DNA from: Serpula lacrymans var. lacrymans S7.9
Taxonomy: Eukaryota; Basidiomycota; Agaricomycetes; Boletales; Serpulaceae
DNA length: 64,000 bases
Direction of reading: 5' to 3'
NCBI RefSeq assembly: GCF_000218685.1
Contig: NW_006763295.1
Coordinates: 2,554,882 to 2,618,881, forward strand
The notes below the pieces were generated by a model, which saw nothing but the letters and a program-made list of their open reading frames with translations, was not told where the DNA came from and ran no database searches. A program made the position numbers and the translations under genes. Positions 31,115 to 40,626 of this stretch are shown one piece after another; position 1 is the stretch's first letter; each line of letters begins with the position of its first letter.

Positions 31115-31494
31115 TGTTACAATTGACGTACCAGTACCTACTTACACTTCACTTTTTTGCACTTTTACTTTTACTTTACATTTTTGACTTTTCATAGTCA
31201 CATGACCAAGTCATGTGACACATCACCTGACCAGTGTCTAGGCTCACCATGTGACTGGTCACATGCTAAACATCGGACTTTGAACTTTATTTACAACTGT
31301 TCAGTACCTCATGTATTTTAGTATATATACAGGAGCAATACATGGGGAAGGACTCAGCGAGTCCTCCTGTTGTCTACCAACAACTAACTTGTTAAATCCT
31401 AATGGGTAACCACTCCCACCTCTTCCTCTTCTTTTGAGTCTTGTTTTTATTGTGCTCCAGTGCCCCAAAACTGTGTCTTGTTGGTGTTGTCACA
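31115..31494 (-). repeat. LTR family B solo copy, 380 bp
   Basis: Plus strand TGTTACAATTGACGTACC to GGTGTTGTCACA, flanked by TGTAC at 31110-31114 and 31495-31499. It shares its far end (CAAGACACAGT.. in reverse) with the copy at 35201-35552, forming a subfamily. The upstream part contains alternating CATGTGAC and GTCACATG motifs. Confidence 0.9.
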
Positions 31495-31700
31495 TGTACC
31501 ACCGGTAGCTGGGTTCTTATCTGAGGCCAACGCAATTCCCCACAGCTCGGTTGCATACAAGAAATCTTGCAGTGCGTTGCAAGCAATGAGGAACAGAATT
31601 CACGCCCTAGTGTGATCCTGTTACAGCATGGCACAATAAGTGATTTTGTAGAGCCATATCACATGCCAGGTGTTCTCATTGAGGATACATGGATGCTGGG
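31495..31700 (+). pseudogene. Plavaka/KDZ-like transposase, C-terminal piece 2
   Basis: After removing the LTR the frame reads MCTTGSWVLI, a stop, then QEILQCVASNEEQNS, SVILLQHGTISDF and HMPGVLIEDTWM, which agrees with the end of the transposase family. The exact boundary with E4 on the other strand is uncertain, somewhere around 31690-31780. Confidence 0.5.
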
Positions 31701-31889
31701 AGGCAAGTATGTCCTTGTGGAGCACCTCGGAGTCCATAACAGAGATGGCTTGGAGTACTGGTTTGGCTAGGGACAAGGCCTGTAAGGACAAAACTAGTTG
31801 CTTGGTGGTGAAGACCAGTCAGAAGTTCTGTGGGTTGACCCTGGCGTAGTTGCTATCCCCCTTTTTGGGGTAGACGTCCCGTTGTCTAG

Positions 31890-33720
31890 TTAGGGCGTCT
31901 GGTTTAGTCCCAAGATGTCCTGGTTGGAAATGGATAATCATGTTGAACTGCAAGAGGAACTCCAACTAGCAGGCTTGTTGCTGGGTCAGGAGTTTTGTTG
32001 TTGAGAAGTATTCCAGGTTCTTGTGTCAGTAACAACACCGACCAGAGAAGCGGAACCTTTGAGGTAGTGTTGCCATGTTTTGAATGCTTCAAAAATTGCA
32101 AGCAGTTCCTTATTATGAGTGTCATAATTGAGCTCCGGGATGGTAAGGGTATGGGAGTGGAAAGCCACTGGATGGAGTTCTCCATCCAGAGTCAAGATTG
32201 AAACAATGGCAGCAATGGTGTAATCCAAAGCATTGGTCTCCACAATTAGTTGAGTGTCCAGAAACCAGTGCAGAGGACCAGAGTAGTTGTGAAGGCATTT
32301 TTCAGTGCTTCAAAGGATTTTTGACAATTGTTGGAAAAATTCAAGGGGTGTCTTTCCAAGTAAGGCGGGTGAGCAGAACAACAATACCAGAGTAGTTGTT
32401 GATGATACAACAGTAGAAGTTGGCAAACCCCAGAAAAGACTGCATGTACTTAATTTGGTGTGGTTTGGGCCAGTCCTGGATGGTTTAGACTTTGTGATCT
32501 GTTGGGGTATGCATATAATCTATTGGTGCAGAGCCATTAGAGCACCTCCTGGACATGTGCTACGTGCTGCCTGGGGTTGTTGGAGAATACCAGAACATTG
32601 TCAAGGTAGACAATGATGCAGACATCAAGAAGGTCAGCAAATATTGTATTGATAAACACTGGAAGGCTACAAGGGTGTTGGTGAGCCCAAAAGGCATCAC
32701 CAGCCATTTCTAAGATCTGTAGCAGGTTTGGAAAGCGGTTTTCCACTCATCCCCATTAGCAATCCGGACTAGATGATAGGTGCATTGGAGGTTGAGCTTG
32801 GTATAGATTTTGGCACAACTCGGAGTATCTAGGAGGTCAGAGATATGGGGAAGTGGGTAGCAATTCTTCTTTGTGATCTTGTTCAGCCTTGGAAGTCTAG
32901 CAGAGCCTGAGGAAACCATCCTTTTTCCAAAAAAAGAGCACTGGGGCTCCATGTTTGGAGGAAAAGGGATGTATGATCCTGTTGGCCAGGTTTTCTTCCA
33001 CAAAAGTTTGGAGAGTCTCCAGTTCTTTTTGTGATAAGGAGTAGATAGGAGAAAGCGGAGGAGAAGCTCCTTTGTCCAGGGCAATCTGAAGATTGAACAA
33101 ATAATGAGGTGGAAGCTTGTCGGCTTTGGCCTTGCTGAAGGCGCTTTCAAAGTCATGAGATTTTGGAGGGGACAGAGGATAAGTCCACAGCTTCCAGAGT
33201 AGTGGAGGAGGCCCGGAGCTGGGACAATTGCATAGTGAACTGGGTGAATCCTCTGAGTTTTCAAGCCTGTTGAAAGGCAGCTGCATTTCAGAGGGACACA
33301 ATTGGGGTCGGAGGGTCGGAGATTGGAGTTGACATTGGTTGGGCATTTAAGGTTTCCGGAGAACGGAATGAGATATTGTTCAGTACCCAGTCAATTGACA
33401 GATTGTAGCGGGTGAGCCAATTGTATCCCAGAACTGTGGAGCAGGATGACATAGAAGGTAGTGGGAGTGACTTTTCCACAAGGAAAATGGACAGGTAAGT
33501 CTACTGTCTTAGTGATAACGGAGTTTGATGTTCCGCCAAATAACTGGAGTTGGATTGGAGTAACAATATAGGGAGAAAGTTGACCAGTATTCACAAAGTT
33601 GGTGTTTACAAAACAATTTGACAATCCAGAGTCTACTAAAACTGTAAGGGAAGTGTTTGGAAAAGATTTAGAGGTAAGAGTTACGTAGAGAGAATTGGTA
33701 TTGGAAAGAGCGGACACGTT
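31890..33720 (-). pseudogene. E4 pol: protease, reverse transcriptase, RNase H
   Basis: Protease DSGLSNCFVNTNFV is at about 33630 and [15 protein letters not shown] near 33420. The reverse transcriptase pieces include [40 protein letters not shown], and a catalytic box YLDN (32597-32608) instead of YxDD. RNase H METNALDYTIAAIVS to ELNYDTHNKELLAIFEAFKTW is near 32240-32050. Frames shift at least three times. Non-functional. Confidence 0.8.
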
Positions 33721-34193
33721 AAGACATATCTCTGTTAGTGCACAGTCAGGATCAACATAGTCCTTAACCTGTGTGGAGTGCAGAGGACTGCTGAATATGT
33801 TTTTGCCTTGGCGGCATCTGGTTTGCTTTCTGAAACTGCTGCAGCAGCACGAGCTTTTGCAGCACTGGAGGACTTAGGACAGGACTTTGCATTATGCCCG
33901 GGTTGTCCACAGAACAGACAGAGATTGTTGTCACAACAATGCTTGCATCCTTCCAGAGTGAGTTTCCCATCCTTGCCCAGTTTATTGGTCAATTCCGGAG
34001 ACTTTGGAGCATGTGAGTGGTGGGAGTGCGGATGGGAAGTAGAGTTTCCGCGGGTTGCAGACTTTGAGGTAGATGTAGAGGAGGACTGCTTGGAGGAAGA
34101 TATGGTATTGGTGGTTGATGAGGATTTGGGCTGGGTAGTAGTCTCCCTGCTGATTTTGTTGTGTTGTTCCCAATAACAAGAGTCAATGGTCTG

Positions 34194-34828
34194 TGTCAGG
34201 CAACAAATATGAAGCTATATAACAAATAACAAATGTCTGGTCAAGTCCTTGAGGAAAGGCAGTGGATCATAGAATTGAGATCCGAAGAGTATCTGTATAG
34301 GCGTGAATCCAAACTGATATTAAACTATGGAATAATACATCAAATATCTACTCCTTATATAATGAATAGTAAGGGTCAGACCAAAAAGAGAGAGAATAAG
34401 GGAGTGGTCTGACCAAATGACCGGTCAATAGTAAAAAGGGAAAAAATGGTATGATCTACCATAATTACTAATAACGTGAGAAGGATCCTTAGTAAGAGAT
34501 GTACAATTGGCTGGATCAGTGACCCCATGGGAGAGCGCTGAGTCACAGTCAATACTGCTGCTTAATATCTCACCAAAGTATTCCCGGACACAACTCTGGA
34601 TCAGAGTTATGCCATTGGGATGTCTTCCTGGAAAGGAGAGAGGAGTCTCCTACATTGTAAGTATGATAGTATATGAGTGTGAAAGGGGAAAGGAAAATAA
34701 GAAGAAAAAAAATAAGGGTAAAAGAGTACCAGCCGTTACCTCTAATCTGATAGTGAGAAGAGTGACAGGGAAGAAGTTGGATAACCATGACATTATGGGA
34801 ATGCAATGGGAAAATTTGATTCCTCACA
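34194..34828 (-). repeat. LTR family D solo copy, 635 bp
   Basis: Plus strand TGTCAGGCAACAAATATG to GATTCCTCACA. Flanks GTCTG and GTCTA match at four of five bases, as expected for an old duplication. The same family forms the 3' LTR at 61598-62227. Confidence 0.82.
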
Positions 34829-35200
34829 GTCTAAGCAAGGGTCTGTAACTCCACGGGGGAGTCCAGTTTTCCAATGCAGGAGCTCTTATCTTTGATCCTT
34901 ACAGGAAGTCCTTTGTAAAACTGATATCAGAGTGCACTTTTGCCCCAACCTTGGATTTGGTAGGCAAGATGATTGAATTTCACCATATACTTGTTCAGAT
35001 GTTGATTCTTGTGCATCTGGAGGTGCTTGATCTGAGACTCCGCTTCTCCAGTGGGGTCAACAGGTACAAAATTTGAGTGGAGTTTGGAGAGAAATTTGAA
35101 GTAATTATCCATTCAAATGGGAATGGTGGCAAGATTGTCTGGGGTCAGGATATCCACTTCAAACTAATCTAGTGCCATTCCCTTAAGGAAAGAGATAGTA

Positions 35201-35552
35201 TGTGACAACACCAACAAGACACAGTCTTGGGGCACTGGAGCGCAATAAAAACAACAACTCAATAGTAGGAAAGGAAGTGTACAACTCATCATCGAGAGGG
35301 AATATACTAAAATACCTGAGGTACTGTACAGTTGTAAATAAAGTTCAAAGTCCGGTGTCTTAGCATGTGACTGGACACATGATAAGTCTAGACACTGGTC
35401 AGATGATGTGTTATATGATTGGTCATGTGACTATGAAAAGTCCGAAGTGTAAAATAAAGTCAATGTCCACGTGATCAGTCATGTGACTTGGAAAATGAAA
35501 AGTAAAAGTATAAAGTGAAGTCTAAGTAGGTGCTGGTATGTCAATTGTAACA
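35201..35552 (+). repeat. LTR family B solo copy, 352 bp, opposite orientation
   Basis: Plus strand TGTGACAACACCAACAAG to GTCAATTGTAACA. Flanks TAGTA and TAGTG agree at four of five bases. It sits in E4 gag and is inverted relative to 31115-31494. Confidence 0.85.
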
Positions 35553-35997
35553 TAGTGTAGTTGATTTTTGCTCGGTCAGTTCAGAATGTGCCTGGACGGT
35601 CATTGAAGTTCAGTTGGCACTGCACAATGAAGGAGCGGTGCTTCTTGGGATCAGAGCCATCAAAGGTGTCCGGCTCTCTAACCTTGGTGTGCGGAAGCGC
35701 TGTTGGGGTTACATCTGGACAATCTGGCAAGCAAGGTAATTGCCTGGGCCAGAGTGAGGTCTCTGGCATCTTCATTTTCTGGCTCCATTCAAGGTAGTTC
35801 CGCAAGAGTGGGGGTTAGTGTGCAAGGTGAGTTGGGAGGGATTGGGGAACCCCTGGGGGTAAAAGTAGAGGTTGGGCATTCTGGGGCCATGGAGATTGAT
35901 CACGCCTCTAGGGGTTGACAAGCAGAAAAGCTGAGGAAATTGGTGTTGCCCTGAGAGATGTTACATACATGTTTGACCATGGAAGATATGGAGGGTC

Positions 35998-36763
35998 ATC
36001 AGGAAAAACACTTTGGCTATATAGACTCTAATAGTACTATAGTTGCAAATATAGTTGTCATAGTGATCATAGCTGCAATAGAAACCCCAACATCTATTCA
36101 GGAACAATGTGCTCTTATAGTACTCTTATAGTTGGCTATAGCCTCTTATAGCACTTATAGCATATGGCTGACTATATGAGCTATGAGAGAGCTTGTGGCT
36201 GATTTAAAAAAATAATCACACAAAAGGTTTAAACTCTCAACCTGTTGGTCCACTTTTTGCTGACCAATCAATCTACAGCCACATACTACACATTTATCCA
36301 CTACACCATAAAAGCTTACAAAATATACTATACATGTGTAATATATTGACCTTCCATGGACTTGTCATTTTTGTTACACATTGTCACAACTTATACTTGG
36401 ATAAAGCATTGCTATAAATATGTACTATGGTCTTGACAGCTATATAGGCTATTATAGCTATAAGAGCCATTATAATGCCTTGGCTAGCTATATAATATTA
36501 TACTGGTGCTATGTGTGCTCAAACTTACTGTATAGTACTATGAGAGCTATAATAGTATTGCCTCTGCTATATAGCCAAAGTGTTTTTTCTGATGCTATAG
36601 TATTATAAGAGCTATAGTAGCTTCTATAGTAATGCCTCTGCTGTATAGTACTATCAGAGCTATAATAGCATATATAGTATTGCCTCTGCTACATAGTACT
36701 ATTAGAGCTATAATAGCATAAATAGTATTGCCTCTGCTATATAGCCATAGTGTTTTTCCTGAT
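35998..36763. mobile_element. MITE-like element with terminal inverted repeats and CTATAG arrays
   Basis: Left end ATCAGGAAAAACACTTTGGC, right end reads the same inverted with one mismatch (CACTATGGC), and the inverted repeat continues through GCTATATAG. Both sides carry GGTC (35994-35997 and 36764-36767). The interior has many 'ctatagtactat/agctataatag' repeats and no coding frame. A related end lies at 62536. Non-autonomous DNA transposon, superfamily not determined. Confidence 0.75.
36200..36310 (-). ncRNA. Possible tRNA-derived (SINE-like) unit inside the MITE
   Basis: On the minus strand TGGTGTAGTGGATAA resembles a pol III A box, GGTTGAGAGTTTAAACC about 60 bases on resembles a B box, and a run of seven T follows near 36205. 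It does not fold into a convincing complete tRNA. Tentative. Confidence 0.3.
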
Positions 36764-36792
36764 GGTCCGGGGCATGTCAGTTTAAATATACT

Positions 36793-37392
36793 GTCAGAAC
36801 TGTGACCTTTTGGAGTGCAGAGATGGAGTGGAGGAGTAACGGAGTACGAGGTTGGGAATTGACTTAGCTTGTGCGCTAGGCCCTTCTGCGGACCTTGGTC
36901 CCTAACTCGTCGGAATGAACAGATGAGAGTAGAGGATGAAGAAAGGAGCAGAGTAAAGGCCCTTTGGAGAAGGACCAGAAAACTTAGAAAAGGACCTGTA
37001 AGAAAGGCAAGGGAAAAACATATGTGGGAGGAGTGTTCAATATGGTTTAAACTACAGAGTCCATAAGGAATATGAGAATGTGCAGAGGAAATGTATGGCG
37101 GACTAGAAGTCTGGTGCAAGAGTATTGGAGTGGATATCTGGAGTACCATGTGGGGGTGGGGTACAAGGCTATGCCAAGCAGCAGAGCATGAGGAGCGTAA
37201 TTCCGAGAGTACCCCAGATTTGGGAGTTCAGGCTTGAGAGTCTCTGACTTTTCGGAAATCCGGAAACCATAGCCTATATGACAGTTATATATATGTATAA
37301 AGAGCCTCAGTAGTTGATGGAGTAAACAGCTTGGAATAACCAAACTTTAAGCCAGTTCTCTCAGGCTTAAACTGTTGGGGTGTTAGTGTCAC
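36793..37392 (+). repeat. Possible LTR of another family
   Basis: Starts TGTCAGAACTGTGACCTT and ends GGTGTTAGTGTCACA. It contains a TATA box (TATATATATGTATAAAG, near 37288) placed as in an LTR. A second partial copy of the start is at 61542. No target duplication and no internal element are visible, so this is tentative. Confidence 0.4.
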
Positions 37393-38400
37393 ACCAACAT
37401 CACACTGAGTTGTACACATGCAAGAACACCCTTGGCAGCACTTTCAAGAGGCTCCCAGGTCTTACAGATGGGGTTTCTATGTTAGCGATAACCCATCTGA
37501 AAGACCACCCTCTCTGAAGAGGGTCCCCCTAACATCTCAATATATGTTTTGTCCTCAAATTGTTGTTTCAAGGGTTTACATAAATATATGTGGAGAGTAT
37601 CTCCATAGTATTATGATCATTGCTATAATACACCAAAATGTTACCCTCTGTGGGAGCCTCCCCATCAATACATCAAAGGAATGTTCCAGAAGAATGTCCC
37701 AAATATGGATATAAATGATCCCTTTATGGTAAACTTCTGTGCTATCATAACCTCACTGTGAGCCTCTCCATCACTACATCAAAGAAGAGTCTCCCAAATA
37801 AGGATATGTACTGTCCTTTTATGGTCAGTTTCCACACTACCACCCAAAACATATCTGCTTTTGGATATGCTGATATAACCCCTATTCTAAAACAAATCTA
37901 TTTACTGCCCTACTTGATATTTCTCAGGCTAATTTATGTAAAGCATGTGGAGCCAACAGACTAACTACTATTCTCATTGAATATAGGATCAATTCACATT
38001 GGGAATAGATTGTAAAATCCAATGTTATGTTTTTTTACAAATAAACATATGTTTGTTTTCCAATTTCTGGGGGAGAATAGCTCATGGAGGCTTGCTGTAG
38101 TGATGGAAATTGTTCCCAAGCATAAACAGGCTTGATTGGAAACCATGATCAGCAGGATATATCTGAGAGATCTCACAGTATGTTTGCAATTATGTATAAA
38201 TTGACATCTGACCTAGAATTAGACATACAGATGCTCTGGGAGCCTTTGAAAGATATGCAGGCCTTCCCAGACAACACATAAGTGTGTCTGAACAATTATA
38301 ACACCATAATTATGGGTAGGTATACCCTTATCATGTATCCTAAAACATATGAGGATATCACTGCAAAAATAACATAAAAAGTGAAATAATTCATGATATA
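37393..38400. other. Stretch without a recognisable gene
   Basis: AT-rich, with near-repeated phrases (for example 'gagcctccccatcaatacatcaaag' and 'gagcctctccatcactacatcaaag', 37659 and 37759) indicating a diverged tandem duplication of about 100 bases. No supported ORF. Confidence 0.45.
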
Positions 38401-38418
38401 TGACACAACAGGAGCTTC

Positions 38419-38715
38419 TTACATGATGGAAATATGCAGGAGACTTATAAATTTGATTCTATAATGCTTGTAAAGTGTAGATTGCTGTATGTCAGCTCCA
38501 AGGTGAGCCAGGAGGGAATGGGCCCTAGTTATCAAGATTTCTCTGACTGATCGTCCTTTTAGGATCTGGTCAGGGATACACAAAACTAGTTGATCTTGTA
38601 GCTTGAGGTAGACAAGTCCATTATCTACCACAAAGTTATGAAATTCCTTGGGTGTGCTGATAATTTTGTTGTAGAAATTGTCGTTGTTGTACTTGTGCCA
38701 AATGGAGTTGACCAA
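38419..38715 (-). pseudogene. E6 integrase N-terminal fragment
   Basis: The segment GRSVREILITRAHSLLAHLGADIQ agrees with the start of a gypsy integrase zinc-binding region (first two His). The Cys pair and the catalytic core are absent. Confidence 0.5.
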
Positions 38716-38878
38716 CCAGCTGATCTTCCACCTCCAGGCTGTGGGGAATCTGGATGTACAAGGGGTGGTCTGACAATCTCAATGATGGTGTAGTTGTTTC
38801 CGACTGCTTAATGTCTGCTTGGCTAACCCCCCTCTCCTTTTGTTCGTCTGTACTGAAGAGAATGAAACGACTTTTTAC

Positions 38879-40373
38879 CTATTTAGCAAATTCAGCTGCT
38901 GTTTCTGGCCGCCCTGTTTCTGCTGGGGCAGGCCGACTATTAGCCCTGCAAGGGCGTCTGGGAGCAATATCTGAATCATGATGTTCAGGGGGGACATCCT
39001 GGGGTGCTAACACTTGATGCTGTGACCCTAATTGCTGGGAAGCTTCTGCATCTGCTCGGGCCCTTGTATGGGTCTGGGGTACAGCAGCAAGTGCCTCTAA
39101 TCCCACCAGCACAGGGGCAATAATAGGTATACTCTGAACGTGAGCGCACAGTACCAGGGGCATCAAAGCTATACATCCGGGACAGTGCATCTGGCAATAT
39201 GTTGTCCACCCCCCTGGGACATGACATACTTCAAAATTGAATTCACCCAGCTTGTCCATCCATCTAGCCTGTCCCCCGGATAGTCCTTTCTGACCTAGCA
39301 GATGCACCAGCCCTTTATGATCTGTTAGCCACACAAATTGTGCACCCTGCAGTATGTCCCTATACTGCAGCATGGTTTCAACTCCAGCTAACAAATTCTA
39401 TTTCATGCACAGGATAATTCTGCTGTGCAGATGCGAGTTTTGCAGAGAAGAAAGCGGCTACACTGGAAGTCCGCCAGTCTGGTCCTTGTGCAACCACTCC
39501 AGAGATGCCTTTTAGGCATCCGTCTGTCATCAACCAGATGGTTGGTGCCTCCTTGCAATAGTCCAGGGGGATCCGGCAATGTTTCTGACATACTGCCACA
39601 TATTGCTCAATAGTTTTGAACGCTCTTTGCTCAGTAAATGTCCACTTAAATGGTACAGTATCACCAGATATGGCTGACAACACACCCATAGGTATATGAA
39701 CCTTGTATATGTCATCCGCCAAGTACGCCACTGATCCCAAGAAGCCCCTCAATAAGTCTCGGTTTGTTGGTACCTTCTAATTCAGTACACTGGTCACCTT
39801 GTCCGGATCCATACAGATTCCAACATCATCAACAATACGCCCTAGGATCTTCATTTCCTTGCGGAGGAAGTGGAGCTTGTGCCCGCTCAGGTAAAACTTC
39901 TGCTTATCAAGGATGGAAAATATCAGTTTGATGTGTTCTATGTGCTCATCAACAGTGTCTGAGTATATCACTACGTTGTCCAGGTATACATCCATAAAAT
40001 GGCCTATGTAGGCCCCAAACAAGTGATTCATTAAGGCTTGGTAGGTAGCAGGTGCATTATAATTCCCAATTTGAATGACTTGGCTGACCATATTGCCATC
40101 CGGTGTAGTTACGGTTGAACGCTCGACATGCTCGGGGATAATACATATCTGCTCATATGTGTCCTGCCCATCAATCAGGGAATGGTATTTTTTCTGTGCT
40201 ACCCGTCTTAGTATTCCCTCCATGCTGGGGAGGGGCGACAATAGTTTCTGAGTATTTTTATTCCGTTCCCAAAGGTCTATAACAGTTCTTAGCTTTCCTG
40301 TTCTGGGCTTTGAAATCAGGAGCATGGGAACAGTGTTCCCTGCACTTGTAACCTTCCATTGTCCTGAGGACAA
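38879..40373 (-). pseudogene. E6 reverse transcriptase and RNase H
   Basis: Reverse transcriptase includes KPRTGKLRTVIDLWERNKNT, NAPATYQALMNHLFGAYIGH and the catalytic box YLDN (39975-39986). It continues with DKVTSVLN, a stop near 39777, then RGFLGSVAYLADDIYKVHIPMG. RNase H has MTDGCLKGISGVV, VHEIEFVSW, then WLTDHKGLVHLL and PDALSRMY. Frames shift near 39777, 39390 and 39230. Non-functional. Confidence 0.82.
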
Positions 40374-40405
40374 GTATGCCTCCCATTTTTTGGTCCATTG
40401 CTCCC

Positions 40406-40626
40406 TTAATGCCTCAGGGCACCAAGATGGCCGCCAGGGATAGATCTTTGTCTCATCAATGAGTGGAATAGTATGGTTAATGTCTCATAGGGGAGGGAGA
40501 CCAGTTTCACTTGCCTTCGCACAGAGGGGTTTGGCAAAGGATTTAAGGTTTTCTCTAACCTTTTCAAGGTGTTCATCAAGGACCTTTGTGGCCCTAGCTT
40601 CCAGCTGGGAGCACTCATCTCCGCGG
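40406..40626 (-). pseudogene. E6 pol region upstream of reverse transcriptase, left of the 1.8-kb insertion
   Basis: A frame reading LGPQRSLMNTLKRLEKTL and LIDETKIYPWRPS-like residues continues the E6 polyprotein up to the GCGG duplication at 40623-40626. It joins 42377 after removing the insertion. Confidence 0.5.

Larger units (their letters stand above)
31700..35940 (-). mobile_element. E4: decayed Ty3/gypsy element with two solo LTRs in gag
   Basis: Minus-strand order: gag (35940 to 33735, split by LTRs at 34194-34828 and 35201-35552), protease, reverse transcriptase, RNase H, then the start of the following spacer. Integrase is missing; the element ends at the transposase relic near 31700. 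Many stops and shifts. Its own LTRs were not identified. Confidence 0.8.
33735..35940 (-). pseudogene. E4 gag, split by two solo LTRs
   Basis: Segments in order: VREPDTFDGSDPKKHRSFIV and CQLNFNDRPGTF (35700-35580), SFLKGMALD (35190), YFKFLSKLHSNFVPVDPTGE (35100), QTIDSCYWE (34190), a Ser/Thr-rich linker, and the CCHC knuckle CLFCGQPGHNAKSCP near 33900. Removing the two LTRs with their 5-bp duplications restores continuity at both places. Scattered stops make it non-functional. Confidence 0.8.

Noticed and set aside
36200..36310. A true tRNA gene on the minus strand
   Set aside because: The A- and B-box-like parts are present, but no consistent acceptor and anticodon stems could be drawn; kept only as a weak SINE-like call.
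36595..37149. 184-codon minus-strand ORF with repeated Ile/Ala/Leu units
   Set aside because: The repetitive part is the CTATAG array of the MITE read as protein, and the rest crosses the MITE boundary.
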